A stretch of 64,000 nucleotides of DNA from Sporomusa silvacetica DSM 10669 (GTDB taxonomy: Bacteria; Bacillota; Negativicutes; Sporomusales; Sporomusaceae): NCBI RefSeq assembly GCF_002257705.1, contig NZ_LSLK01000059.1:434001-498000 (forward strand), given 5' to 3'. How positions within the stretch are numbered: the stretch's first letter is position 1; each line of letters opens with the position of its first letter. This document shows, piece after piece, positions 7,816 to 17,245 of the stretch. The translations under genes and the position numbers were made by a program. The notes beneath the pieces are model-generated. The model was not told the origin of the DNA and did no database searches. It was given only the letters and a program-made list of their open reading frames with translations.

Positions 7816-9684
7816 TCACAGTAACACCCGTTCTTCGCCCTGACGGCTGGTAAATTTTTCTCGATCCATTTTTTCTAGCAGCAGCAGCGCATATTTCCTG
7901 CTGGTTCCCAGGCTGTCACGAAAATCGGACAACCGAATGGCTCCCTCTGCACGGGCCAGTCGGACGGCTGTTTCCTTTGCCTGTAAATACAACGTTCTCA
8001 ATAAAATGACATGTCCAGCTACGGTCATGAAATCTGTTTGCAGCAAAGCTTCCAAAACAGTTTGCCTGTCTTTATCGTTTCCGACAAGTTCGTTGTCTGT
8101 AAGCAGTGAATAGCCGGCTTTTTGTACTGCAGCAAGCATTTCATCGCGAATGGTGCCCAGCTTTTTGGAAAATACCGGTGCGAACCCTGCTTTATAAAGC
8201 ATTAAGCCGCTTTGCCCAATCTGTCCGGTCTCTTTCATCCACCCCTGCAGCCACTCAAACTCCCTGGGACGGCCCGCAAATTCTAACTGCTCCTGTAATT
8301 CAGCCTTGGGAATTCCGGCCCTCAAGGGATATTGCGTATGATAAACTTCCAGAATGCTTAGCGTCTGCTCCAATAAGGTTTGAAGTGCCTCAACATGAAC
8401 AACCCGATTCTCAAAAAACATGATTCGGCCGTTCTGCATCAGCGTCTCAAAGTATTTTCCAACATCATACATATTGGCAGCGGAGGCAATAGCATCCTTA
8501 TCGCCAAACAAAGTCTCCCTTGCAAATGCTTCCAGAACCTGCTGCGAAGTGCCTTTATCCTTGGTTTGCATGATAGCCAACGCCTGATCATCAGTATATC
8601 CAGACCACTTTGCTGCTGGATCGACAACCCTCCCGCCTCCAATAGTCTGAACCGGGGTCAAACTCCGCAAGACAAAACGGTCGGATTTACGGGCAATCAC
8701 GGGCGACTCCGTCTGGAGCTTCCCATAGCATTCTTCTCCAGGGTAAATCTGCTTGCGGCCCATAAGAATTACCCTAGCCAACACCTCTGTTGCGCCCAGA
8801 TACAGCTTGAGCCTCTCCATCCGCTTGACCGGCTGACTGGCATCAGGAGCTATAGAAAGATGTACATCCAAAGCGCAAGTGGCTTGCACCGAACCACGCG
8901 CAGCAACCACGCATCCTCGTCGGACCTGCTCCACCGACACGCCGGCTAAATTAAGCGCAGTTCGCTGTCCCGCGCGGGCAGTGGGGACTGCCTGTTCGTG
9001 AATTTGAATCCCTCTTACTTTAACGGGGAGTCCCTGGGGATAAACCCCCAACTCATCATTCAAGCTAATTGATCCTTCATTCAACGTACCAGTAACAACT
9101 GTTCCGAATCCCTTTACTGAGAATACCCGGTCCACTGGCATCCGGGCAGGTCTGGAGACAGCCTCCCGCCGCACCCCCGTCGCCATAAAGTCCAACAAAG
9201 ATGTTAACTCAGGGATACCTTGCCCGGTAATAGAATCCACCTGCACCATAGGTGCTTGTTGCAAAAATGTGGTCGCCAGGTATTCTTTTGCATCCTCCAC
9301 CACCAGCTCCCGAAAATCGTCCTCCACCATACCAATTTTTGTGATAACAACGATGGCCTTTTGAATACCAAGATAATGCAGAATATGGATATGCTCCCGG
9401 GTTTGCGGCATAATACCTTCATTAGCGGCGATTACCACCATGGCGATATCAATGCCGCCCGCACCGGCCAGCATGTTTTTGACAAACCGTTCATGCCCCG
9501 GCACATCGACGAGTCCAGCTGTTTTCCCACAAGGAAGTCTGCAATAAGCAAAACCCAAGTTGATGGTAATACCACGACGCTTTTCCTCTTCAAGTGTATC
9601 TGCATCAAACCCGGTCAATGCCTTTACCAGCGCGGTTTTTCCGTGGTCAATATGCCCGGCCGTTCCAATTACAATACTGTCCAT
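7816..9684 (-). CDS. selB: Selenocysteine-specific elongation factor SelB
   Basis: SelB delivers Sec-tRNA to the ribosome at UGA codons marked by a SECIS hairpin. From ATG 9684 the protein starts MDSIVIGTAGHIDHGKT (G1 loop), followed by DVPGHE (G3), EF-Tu-like beta barrels and a C-terminal winged-helix region (about 420-622) that binds SECIS RNA. I reject the upstream ATG at 9756: those codons overlap the selD remnant in another frame. About 622 residues, full length. It serves grdA and the component B gene at 17959. Confidence 0.95.
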   Translation of the reverse strand: MDSIVIGTAGHIDHGKTALVKALTGFDADTLEEEKRRGITINLGFAYCRLPCGKTAGLVDVPGHERFVKNMLAGAGGIDIAMVVIAANEGIMPQTREHIHILHYLGIQKAIVVITKIGMVEDDFRELVVEDAKEYLATTFLQQAPMVQVDSITGQGIPELTSLLDFMATGVRREAVSRPARMPVDRVFSVKGFGTVVTGTLNEGSISLNDELGVYPQGLPVKVRGIQIHEQAVPTARAGQRTALNLAGVSVEQVRRGCVVAARGSVQATCALDVHLSIAPDASQPVKRMERLKLYLGATEVLARVILMGRKQIYPGEECYGKLQTESPVIARKSDRFVLRSLTPVQTIGGGRVVDPAAKWSGYTDDQALAIMQTKDKGTSQQVLEAFARETLFGDKDAIASAANMYDVGKYFETLMQNGRIMFFENRVVHVEALQTLLEQTLSILEVYHTQYPLRAGIPKAELQEQLEFAGRPREFEWLQGWMKETGQIGQSGLMLYKAGFAPVFSKKLGTIRDEMLAAVQKAGYSLLTDNELVGNDKDRQTVLEALLQTDFMTVAGHVILLRTLYLQAKETAVRLARAEGAIRLSDFRDSLGTSRKYALLLLEKMDREKFTSRQGEERVLL

Positions 9685-9691
9685 ATACACC

Positions 9692-9889
9692 TCAACCGTA
9701 TACGATAATATTGTGATCCGCGCGCTCCACCACTCCACCCACCATACAGGAAGCAAGCGCCAAAGTGTTCAACTCGTCCAACAGCGCAGCCGCGTCGTCT
9801 GCATCCACGCTGACGAGCAGCCCTCCGGAAGTCTGGGGATCTGAACTTATTGAGCTTTCTGGTATCCATACCCGGTTCCTTTCTGCTTG
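9692..9889 (-). pseudogene. selD: selD remnant: C-terminal end of selenophosphate synthetase
   Basis: About 65 codons ending at TGA 9694-9692, seven bases before selB. They contain SSDPQTSGGLLVSVDADD, the signature near the C-terminus of SelD, followed by LLDELNTLALASCMVGGVVE and NIIVYG, which fits the SelD terminus. A TAA at 9892 and the tRNA gene right behind it leave no room for the rest of the roughly 345-residue enzyme, and there is no start codon. So selD has been cut off here, parallel to the loss of selA at the other end of the operon. Confidence 0.85.
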
Positions 9890-9910
9890 TTATACAGTGC
9901 TTTTTAGTGG

Positions 9911-10001
9911 CGGAAGCATATGGGAATCGAACCCACCCACGGCTGTTCGACCGCAACACGGTTTTGAAGACCGGTAGGCACACCAGTGCCTCTCTGCTTC
10001 C
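9911..10001 (-). tRNA. selC: tRNA-Sec (anticodon UCA)
   Basis: The minus strand folds as a long tRNA: acceptor GGAAGCA pairs with TGCTTCC at the other end, the anticodon arm GGT-CTTCAAA-ACC exposes TCA, there is a long variable arm, and a T-loop GGTTCGATTCC. At 91 bases with a UCA anticodon it is a selenocysteine tRNA, not an ordinary one. It sits at the head of the selB-trxB-trxA-grdACD unit. Confidence 0.97.
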
Positions 10002-10050
10002 ACAATTATGTTGGCTACAGATTAATGTCCATCAATTTATTTCCACGCCA

Positions 10051-10503
10051 TCAAATAAATTTTTCCAAATCGCTATAGGAAATAGTAACAGTCTCAGTAT
10101 TTATATTAGGATGAAGTTTCAATTTGCTATATCTTTTTATGCTTGCGTCGATCACAACAGTGACTTCTTTGTTATCATCGTTTAATAATCCGAAAGGAGA
10201 GACCGCCCCTCGCGATAACCCCAGATATTGTTCAAGCCGCTTTTCAGAAGCAAAACTTAACTGTTTTTCAGCCAAATGTTTTGCCAAAACCTTCAGGTCA
10301 ATAGTAGTTGAATGGTCGGCAACTACAAGGAAATGCCTATCCCCTTTCTGGTTCCGCAGAAAAAGACTTTTACACATAACGCCATCTTTGCCGCCAATAT
10401 ATTGATGCCATTCCTCTACAGTATATACAGGTGGATGTTGATAAAGCTGGTATGAAATGTTTAATTCATTTAATACCTGAAACACTTTTTTGTCTTGTTC
10501 CAT
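10051..10503 (-). CDS. YbaK/ProX-type aminoacyl-tRNA deacylase
   Basis: A free-standing editing-domain protein of 150 residues that hydrolyses mischarged tRNA, most likely Ala-tRNA(Pro) as in the ProX group. Motifs: YQHPPVYTVEE at the N-terminus, CKSLFLRNQKGDRHFLVV, and a C-terminal GLSRGAVSPFGLLND, the family's loop. The start is ATG 10503 with AAGGAG eight bases upstream; a GTG at 10506 is also possible. It has no clear link to neighbouring selenium genes. Confidence 0.85.
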   Translation of the reverse strand: MEQDKKVFQVLNELNISYQLYQHPPVYTVEEWHQYIGGKDGVMCKSLFLRNQKGDRHFLVVADHSTTIDLKVLAKHLAEKQLSFASEKRLEQYLGLSRGAVSPFGLLNDDNKEVTVVIDASIKRYSKLKLHPNINTETVTISYSDLEKFI

Positions 10504-10582
10504 CACCGTAACTCCTTATTAGCCCACAATATTATTTCTGTACTAATCATTGTTAGCGCTGCATACAACAACCCAATTTCTC

Positions 10583-10619
10583 ACAATGCTAGAGGGGACT
10601 GATCTCCCTCAAGCATTGT
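10583..10619. terminator. Hairpin between MFS gene and yba-type gene
   Basis: Inverted repeat ACAATGCT/AGCATTGT with an inner GGGA/TCCC. It lies just downstream of the minus-strand MFS gene. No strong T-run follows on the minus side, so termination is tentative. Confidence 0.45.
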
Positions 10620-10668
10620 TCAAATAACTTTTATTTTAGCCTTGCTCTTCTAACGAATATCCTTCATC

Positions 10669-11997
10669 CTATTGGTTAACACTCTTTGAAACGGAGCCAG
10701 CCTGAGCCAGAGTTAAGCCATTGGTTTCCTCAGCTAAAGCTATACAGGCAATAAGCCCCACAAAAGTAATTCCCGTCATAATGAGCATAGTCGTTCCGAG
10801 CCCATAAGTCTGCAGCCAGTTAGGCAAAAGATATGTACCGATACACGCTCCAATACGACTTATGGCGGTACCCATGCCTACTGCCGTAGCTCTGATGTCG
10901 GTAGGAAACAACTCATTGGGGTAAATCCATTCAAGAATATTGGGGCCGCCCGATGCCAGAGCATAAATGGCAAACCCGGCTATAATCACCCACGCAGAAG
11001 CGTCCGGGAATACACCCAAAATCAGCATTCCCAAGGTCATAAAGACAAAGCTCCAGATGATAAGCCGCCGTCGACCCACACTGTTGACAAACATTAACGC
11101 GGGAACGATACCGATTAAAAATAGGGCGCTAAGAATTATATCGCCAAGCATGGCTTCCTTGCCATGACCCAGCCCGCACATCTCCAATATTACCGGGCCA
11201 AAAGTGTAAATGGCAAACAACGGCACTATTTGACACATCCAAAATGCTCCGACAAAGATCGTCCGTCGAAAATAGCCGGCCTCAAAAATTTTGCCAAAGC
11301 GGGTTTGCTTGATTTCCTCTTCACAATCATCAATATCCGCCTCAGGACCGTATACCTTTTTCATGACAGCCCGGGCTTCTTCAACACGATTTTTACTTAG
11401 CAACCAGCGCGGCGATTCCGGTGTGCCCCACCGTCCTATAATCAGTAAGATAGCCGGAATAGCCGCACTGCCCAACATCCACCGCCAACCGTTTGGTATA
11501 TCCACTAATACATACCCTACAATATCGGCGGCAGTTGCGCCGACATACCACATGGCTATTAAGCCACCTAACATCAAACCTCTATATTTTTGGGGGGCAA
11601 ATTCCGCCAAAAGCGAAGTAGCTATAGGATAATCTGCCCCTACGGCCATTCCAATTATAAATCTGAGAATAACCAGTTCCATTGGAGTAGAAATAAACAT
11701 TTGCAAAATTGAGCCTATGACTAATGCAAGCAGGTCGAGTGTATACATCGTCTTGCGCCCGATTATATCAGTCAGATACCCAAATACCAAACCTCCCAAA
11801 AAAAGTCCAGCAAGGGAGGATGCCCCGATCATCCCAGACCAATACGCATCAAGATGAAGATGAGGACCTAATTGGACGAGTGCCGCTCCGATTATAACCA
11901 AAATGTAGCCATCTAAAAAAGGTCCGCCGCTACAATAAATAGTTAACTTCTTTAGAAATGGGGTAAAATTACTCTCTTCAATCACAGAATTAGACAT
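10669..11997 (-). CDS. MFS metabolite:H+ symporter family transporter
   Basis: A 442-residue, 12-helix major facilitator of the sugar/organic-acid symporter branch. The loop 2-3 signature GYLTDIIGRKTMY, the PESPRWLLSKNR motif before the central loop and the SVGRRRLIIWS motif in the second half are all present. The start follows AAGGAGGGG. It lies 190 bases downstream of the HyuA-like gene at the end of the methyltransferase/Grd gene array, so it may import the N-methylated substrate, but the sequence itself does not reveal the substrate. Confidence 0.85.
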   Translation of the reverse strand: MSNSVIEESNFTPFLKKLTIYCSGGPFLDGYILVIIGAALVQLGPHLHLDAYWSGMIGASSLAGLFLGGLVFGYLTDIIGRKTMYTLDLLALVIGSILQMFISTPMELVILRFIIGMAVGADYPIATSLLAEFAPQKYRGLMLGGLIAMWYVGATAADIVGYVLVDIPNGWRWMLGSAAIPAILLIIGRWGTPESPRWLLSKNRVEEARAVMKKVYGPEADIDDCEEEIKQTRFGKIFEAGYFRRTIFVGAFWMCQIVPLFAIYTFGPVILEMCGLGHGKEAMLGDIILSALFLIGIVPALMFVNSVGRRRLIIWSFVFMTLGMLILGVFPDASAWVIIAGFAIYALASGGPNILEWIYPNELFPTDIRATAVGMGTAISRIGACIGTYLLPNWLQTYGLGTTMLIMTGITFVGLIACIALAEETNGLTLAQAGSVSKSVNQ

Positions 11998-12188
11998 TGA
12001 TTTCCCCTCCTTGTTGATCTATGGGTTCATCTTATCAACGATCACGAACAGGTTACAAGCAGCCTTTTTGCATCCGGATGGATATAGGTAAATATCGCTA
12101 CCTCAGCCAGACCTGATCAGTCCTGGTACTGGCCGCTTTGCGCAAAAGATACAGTCGAGTTACTGGCCGTGGTAGCGTTTACTCTGAC

Positions 12189-14231
12189 TCAGCTTGGGAT
12201 AGATTGTATAGATGCCCATCGCCCGCAGGAGTCTTCCATATCCACAAAAAATTTCTCTTTTATTTCTTCCCTTTCCCATTCCGGCCGTTCTACAGCAGTT
12301 ATTTCGATAAGTGATTCAATATAAAGATCGTTTTCTAGCATTCCGGCCTGTGCATATCTATCCTGATGGGTTACTACTAACTCAAACTCTTTTGCCCCTG
12401 CTTTACTTGCAGCAAGCGCAGCTTGTTTCTTGGCTTTGTCCAGTGCATAAGACACTGCGGTTTCCAAATTTTCAAACATTTTGCATTCCCAAGGGGCATG
12501 CAGCAAATAAGTCCCATCTTTTTCTCCGGGCTTAATCAATACTTTGATAGTTTCCATGATCTTACCAGTTGCGGCCCCCACTGCGTTGGCTACTTCAGCA
12601 TGCTCCGGAACAATCAAACTAGTATTCATTTTTTCAGCCACAGCTGGCAGCCAAGCCCGAACCGGAGCTCCGATACCAACAATTGGCATATTGATTTTAA
12701 AAGAACAGTCAAATCCTTGATCTTGTTGGGGTGATAAGGCTTTTTGTATAAAATACATGACATCGGGGGTACTTTTTATTTTAATGCTTTGCTCATCACA
12801 GCCTACAAGACTCTGAATACAGGTAATACAAAGTTCATTGATTATTTTTTCTGTTGCCAGTCGAATAAACTCTTTCGAGCTTTTTCTCATCCGACTTGCT
12901 AAGACTTCTACTCCTAATTCCGCTGCTTCCCGATTCCATTGACAATAGATCCCTTTGGCATGCAGGATGTCAGTGGGAGTTAGAGATATTCTGGCTAGTA
13001 CTCCTAAATTGACGAGATGTTGTAAATTTAGAAGGTTAGGATCCAGATTCATCCTTTGGGTTAGGTAATATAGACTTCTTGGTCCGACTTGAAGAATTTC
13101 AACTACTTTTTTTTCTTGGTCATTCAATACTTCAAAGGTAGCTTGCTTAAGGAACATGAAACAATCTGTTGCTTGAGCAAACATAAGATCATAGGTCTTT
13201 TCAAAATTCATTTTCAGTTCATCGACCAAATAAGGATGTTGGTAGGCAACCACGGATAACGGCCATACCCTTTGGGGACCTACCTGAATTTCACCATCTT
13301 TGCCAGCTTGAATATAGCTGTCGCCACCTAGGCCATAGGTATATATTTGCGCGGCTTGAACACGTGTAAGCCAACCACCGACAGTTGCCCCTTCCTGGTT
13401 GATTTTAGGCACTCCGTTTTTTAAAATGGCAATATCAGTCGTGGTCCCCCCCATATCAAGCACAAGTGCATCAGCAGACTGGGTAAGGAAGGTTCCGCCT
13501 ATGATACTGGAAGCAGGTCCCGAGAGAATGGTCTCAATCGGTTTTTCACGGGCTAATGCTTCGCCCATCATACACCCGTCTCCCTTAACAACCATGATGG
13601 GTGCTTCTATCCCTTTTTCGTTAAGCACCTTTTTTACGGATTCAATCAATTCGGTGATGATCGGAATTAAACGCGCGTTAAGAACTGCCGTAACGGTTCT
13701 TTCATGGAAGCCTAAGGATGTCGTTAACTGGTGGGCACATACCACCGGAAGATCCAAAATCTCGCTTACCATCCCTCTTACAGCAATTTCATGTTCAGGA
13801 TTCCTTATGCTAAGATATCCCGAAATAGCTACCGCATCCACCTTGCCTTTTAGTTCGTCAATAGCTTGGCGGGTTTTCTCTACATCCAGTTCGGCGTTGG
13901 GACGCCCTTTGAGATTGTGTCCTCCCGGTAAAACATAAGAATATTTTACCGGGAGAGAACCCATTGGATCATAGCCAATCATCAACAGACCTACCTCACA
14001 GCCTCGACCTTCGACAATTGCATTGGTTGCCAACGTAGTTGACAGCGAAACCACACTGATTTTCTTAAAATCCTCAAAGTCCAAATTCGCAATACAATTT
14101 CGAATGCCAATAGATAGATTTTCACGGGTCGTCAATGCCTTGGCCTTCTTTAGTATCTGTTTGCTCCTAAGCTCCACAACCACGCCATCGGTATAAGTTC
14201 CGCCGGTATCTATTCCCAATACCAGTGACAT
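12189..14231 (-). CDS. Hydantoinase/oxoprolinase (HyuA)-family protein
   Basis: A 680-residue member of the HyuA/acetone-carboxylase-beta ATPase group: N-terminal GIDTGGTYTDGVVV, a central phosphate loop VLDMGGTTTDIAI, and a C-terminal AVGAATGKI segment, all ASKHA-type nucleotide sites. Canonical hydantoinases work as HyuA plus HyuB; no HyuB is present here. It starts 16 bases after the second mttB gene, so it belongs to that operon. It could act on a methylated substrate, or, since other ASKHA proteins drive corrinoid reactivation, serve as an ATPase partner of the methyltransferases (speculative). Confidence 0.85.
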   Translation of the reverse strand: MSLVLGIDTGGTYTDGVVVELRSKQILKKAKALTTRENLSIGIRNCIANLDFEDFKKISVVSLSTTLATNAIVEGRGCEVGLLMIGYDPMGSLPVKYSYVLPGGHNLKGRPNAELDVEKTRQAIDELKGKVDAVAISGYLSIRNPEHEIAVRGMVSEILDLPVVCAHQLTTSLGFHERTVTAVLNARLIPIITELIESVKKVLNEKGIEAPIMVVKGDGCMMGEALAREKPIETILSGPASSIIGGTFLTQSADALVLDMGGTTTDIAILKNGVPKINQEGATVGGWLTRVQAAQIYTYGLGGDSYIQAGKDGEIQVGPQRVWPLSVVAYQHPYLVDELKMNFEKTYDLMFAQATDCFMFLKQATFEVLNDQEKKVVEILQVGPRSLYYLTQRMNLDPNLLNLQHLVNLGVLARISLTPTDILHAKGIYCQWNREAAELGVEVLASRMRKSSKEFIRLATEKIINELCITCIQSLVGCDEQSIKIKSTPDVMYFIQKALSPQQDQGFDCSFKINMPIVGIGAPVRAWLPAVAEKMNTSLIVPEHAEVANAVGAATGKIMETIKVLIKPGEKDGTYLLHAPWECKMFENLETAVSYALDKAKKQAALAASKAGAKEFELVVTHQDRYAQAGMLENDLYIESLIEITAVERPEWEREEIKEKFFVDMEDSCGRWASIQSIPS

Positions 14232-14247
14232 TTCGGTTCCTCTTTTC

Positions 14248-15720
14248 TTAATCGTCTTCGCCCGGCATATGTCCGACAGCGTTTTCTACAATATCTCTGA
14301 TCTTTGCGGCAGTATCCTTGGGCAAAGGAATCGGTTCGTGGTGATTAATAATATCGCGGACTTTTTCATTGGCTACCTGGGTCAGGGTTTTCCCGCCGGC
14401 ACTTTCCCAGATACTGCGGGCAGCGCGGTTGACCAGACGTGTAGTATAATTTTTCGCCGCATGCTCTGCGGTATGCTCTTCAGCGGCAAAATTGCCGCCA
14501 GGGCCAACCTTCTCAATTGTCTCAAGTGCTAATGTTTCCTGATCCACCCGTATGCCGCTAGTTAATCTTCTGGCCATGCCCAAAACTTCATCTGCGATTA
14601 CAACAAGGTCAAGGTTTGAAGTCGTCCCGTATTCTGAGTACCCCGTATCATGATTCAGGTTGGCTCCTGACATATTGGTCATAGCGATGGACAGGGCGGC
14701 CTCAATTCCAGCCTGTTCGTCGATAATACATGAGTCGGTACAGCCTGCCGTGCCAAACATCGGAATGTTCAGGTAATGGGCTACGTCGGCTAAGCCTGCC
14801 AGGAGCAGGTGCAGTTCCGGTGCCCCATAGGAGAAGATGGTCGTACCCATATCCAATACCGTATACACGCCGCCCATGATGAACGGGGCACCTTCACGGG
14901 TACATTGGCTCAAAACCATCCCGCTCAAGCTTTCACACAAGCCTTGAACCATAACCCCTGCCATCGTCGCAGGCGCCGTTCCGCCAGCCATAATACAAGG
15001 AGTATAAATAGTCGGCAGTGCCTTCTTCGCCCCCATGACCAGCTTTTGCGCAGCTTCCCTGCAGTGGACACCTGGCGAAATCGGTTCGGCATACAGGCAG
15101 ATGAACGGATTCCTTCTCAGTTCTTCCTCGCCGCCGGCGACAATCTCAGCCATTTTAATTACGTCCTCTTGACCCCACTGATCAGAACAGACGGTAATAA
15201 TAGGTTTATCGGTATGCAGAATCTGTTGCTCAAACTCATGACGGTCAGACACTAACAAGGGCACATCCTGGACAATACCCAGCGACATCGCATAGTCAAT
15301 ATTGGGCAGAGCATCAAGAACCTTGGTCGCCCAGCCTACAGACTGCCTGGTAGCGCGATGTCTTTCATTCGTGAAGGGGTTGCGGGTAAACGGGGTGCAG
15401 GGGCCTGAACCGAAATAAGCATTATTCCCTTCGATAAACAGTTCCCGCGCACCAGTCCGGCTATTGCAAAGCACAACATGTTTCTGACAACTTCTTAAGC
15501 ACCGTTCCGTAATGTGCGCCGGTATCCGGACTCTTTTGCCTTCAACCCAACAACCTGCTTTTTTTAGTATCTCCAAAGACTCTTTGTCATGAAAATCCGT
15601 CCCGGTGCGCCACATTGCTTCTTCCGCGGCCATGACCAATTCATAACACTGGGATTCCGCCAATATATTCATCTTCGCACTTGAATACGCTTTAAAGTTT
15701 GCTCTAGTTGTCAACTTCAA
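14248..15720 (-). CDS. MttB-superfamily methyltransferase, second copy (non-pyrrolysine)
   Basis: A 490-residue member of the trimethylamine methyltransferase superfamily, which moves a methyl group from a quaternary or tertiary amine to a corrinoid protein. Features: ESLEILKKAGCWVEGKRVRIP near the N-terminus, NAYFGSGPCTPF, MAGGTAPATMAGV and GPGGNFAAEEHT in the barrel. No in-frame TAG exists, so this is a Pyl-less member like the glycine betaine enzyme MtgB. It lies 27 bases behind a clear paralogue. The two differ substantially, suggesting different or successive substrates. Confidence 0.9.
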   Translation of the reverse strand: MKLTTRANFKAYSSAKMNILAESQCYELVMAAEEAMWRTGTDFHDKESLEILKKAGCWVEGKRVRIPAHITERCLRSCQKHVVLCNSRTGARELFIEGNNAYFGSGPCTPFTRNPFTNERHRATRQSVGWATKVLDALPNIDYAMSLGIVQDVPLLVSDRHEFEQQILHTDKPIITVCSDQWGQEDVIKMAEIVAGGEEELRRNPFICLYAEPISPGVHCREAAQKLVMGAKKALPTIYTPCIMAGGTAPATMAGVMVQGLCESLSGMVLSQCTREGAPFIMGGVYTVLDMGTTIFSYGAPELHLLLAGLADVAHYLNIPMFGTAGCTDSCIIDEQAGIEAALSIAMTNMSGANLNHDTGYSEYGTTSNLDLVVIADEVLGMARRLTSGIRVDQETLALETIEKVGPGGNFAAEEHTAEHAAKNYTTRLVNRAARSIWESAGGKTLTQVANEKVRDIINHHEPIPLPKDTAAKIRDIVENAVGHMPGEDD

Positions 15721-15747
15721 ACTCTCCTTTCAAAACTCATCAAATTC

Positions 15748-17214
15748 TTATCTTCCATCCGCTTTGTCTAAGATTGCCTTGATTGTGCCCAAGACTTCTG
15801 CCGGAAGTTTTTCTGATTGGTGGGTGTTGATTATGCTTTGTGTTTTTTCTTTAACTCGTTGTCCCAAGCTTTTCGCCCCATTGGCCTCCCATTCAGCAAT
15901 CCTGGTTCTATTCATAAGAGTCGGCCACCAAAATTCCGAGCGGAAATATTTTAACGTATGCTCTTCACCCAGGTAATGTCCTCCTGGCTGTACAACATCA
16001 ATTACGCCCCGTGCCAACCGTTCTTCGTTGACCTCGACACCCTTCATCATTCTGCGCGTCATCCCCATGACTTCATCGCCCATGACCAGTAATTCCAAAG
16101 AACCTGTCAGGCCATATTCCAATTGACCGCAGCCATGAATCAAGTTGGTGCCGCTCAACCCGGCATGCAGAATCGAAAATGCTGCTTCCAAGCCCATTTG
16201 TGCATCGCTTTCCTTGGCATCTGTGGCACCGGCAAACCCGAAACTCGGAACCTTAAGAAAACGCAGAACATTCGCCATTCCTGTTCCCATCAAACTGATT
16301 TCCGGAGCACCGAAAGGCAATATTCCGGTCTCCTGATTTTTAATTGTAAAGAAACCGCCGGCAATCACCGGAGCTCCCTGACGAACCAATTGACCCAGCA
16401 ATATCCCGACAAGCGCATCCGCCAGGGCTACGACAATCGCTCCGGCCGGAGTAGCCGGCGCCGTTTCACCGGCAATGAGCTTAGTCGCATAAATATATGG
16501 AACCCCGTTCCTGGCAGCAAACAAGACCTTGGCCAATGTCTCATTGGAGTGTACTAAAGCGCCTTCTGTTTCAATCAGAAAAAGCGCAAACGGATTCTTT
16601 TGAAATTCCTTTAGGCTGCCAGCCACAGCAGCGGCGATATCCAGTATTGCCTGGGCTTGCTCTACGCCCTGGATTGACTGGATAATCGGCTTGGTCGTAT
16701 TGGTTACCAAGGCTTCAAAAGCATGGACTTCCGCCATGCCTGCCTTAACATCTGCAGGCAGACCGTTGTTCATAACGAAATCCACATTCTTTAATCCGTC
16801 ACAAACAATGCCGGTTTTAACGACATCCGCCTTAACCGGTTTTCTCCGCTCAGCTGTCATAGGATCAAGCACATAGGTATTCCCTTGTCCTGAGCCGTAA
16901 TAAGCATTTGTAGTTTCTAATTTTAAGGCTCTTTTGCCATTCCGGTCACATACGGTGACGCGTGAAGGCGCACTTCTTACCGCCCACTCTGATAACGCGG
17001 AAGGAATTCTAACCCGATTGCCATCGACCCAGCAACCTGCTTTTTCAAAGATTCCACGAGCTTCTTCGTTCTGGATTTCTGACCCTGTACGTTCTAACAC
17101 CTCAAGCGCCGTCATGAAAAGTTCTTCACATTGATCCTCACTAAGCATTTCCCAAACGGTGGTCTGATTGACCGCATAATTTGCCCGCGTATAACGACTT
17201 CTTGTTGTCTTCAC
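15748..17214 (-). CDS. MttB-superfamily methyltransferase, first copy (non-pyrrolysine)
   Basis: A 488-residue MttB-family enzyme without an in-frame TAG: EARGIFEKAGCWVDGNRVRIP, NAYYGSGQGNTYVLDP, IAGETAPATPAGAIVV, QPGGHYLGEEHTLKY. Expected reaction: methyl transfer from an N-methylated substrate to Co(I) of the corrinoid protein encoded 31 bases upstream. The tandem with the 14248 gene plus the cognate corrinoid protein makes a complete substrate-demethylating half system. Family is certain; substrate is not (glycine betaine, dimethylglycine, sarcosine or another N-methyl compound). Confidence 0.92.
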   Translation of the reverse strand: MKTTRSRYTRANYAVNQTTVWEMLSEDQCEELFMTALEVLERTGSEIQNEEARGIFEKAGCWVDGNRVRIPSALSEWAVRSAPSRVTVCDRNGKRALKLETTNAYYGSGQGNTYVLDPMTAERRKPVKADVVKTGIVCDGLKNVDFVMNNGLPADVKAGMAEVHAFEALVTNTTKPIIQSIQGVEQAQAILDIAAAVAGSLKEFQKNPFALFLIETEGALVHSNETLAKVLFAARNGVPYIYATKLIAGETAPATPAGAIVVALADALVGILLGQLVRQGAPVIAGGFFTIKNQETGILPFGAPEISLMGTGMANVLRFLKVPSFGFAGATDAKESDAQMGLEAAFSILHAGLSGTNLIHGCGQLEYGLTGSLELLVMGDEVMGMTRRMMKGVEVNEERLARGVIDVVQPGGHYLGEEHTLKYFRSEFWWPTLMNRTRIAEWEANGAKSLGQRVKEKTQSIINTHQSEKLPAEVLGTIKAILDKADGR

Positions 17215-17245
17215 TTACTTTTCTCTCCTTTCAAACCTACTAAGT

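Noticed and set aside
8380..8949. A 189-codon plus-strand ORF
   Set aside because: Antisense to selB, which is intact and certain.
9685..9756. N-terminal extension of SelB to ATG 9756
   Set aside because: These codons coincide with the selD tail in another frame, and SelB family proteins start right at the GTPase strand found from 9684.
13399..13938. A 179-codon plus-strand ORF
   Set aside because: Antisense to the HyuA-like gene; no recognisable protein features.
14248..17214. Pyrrolysine-encoding mttB genes
   Set aside because: Both MttB-family frames run full length without an in-frame TAG, so they belong to the Pyl-less group.
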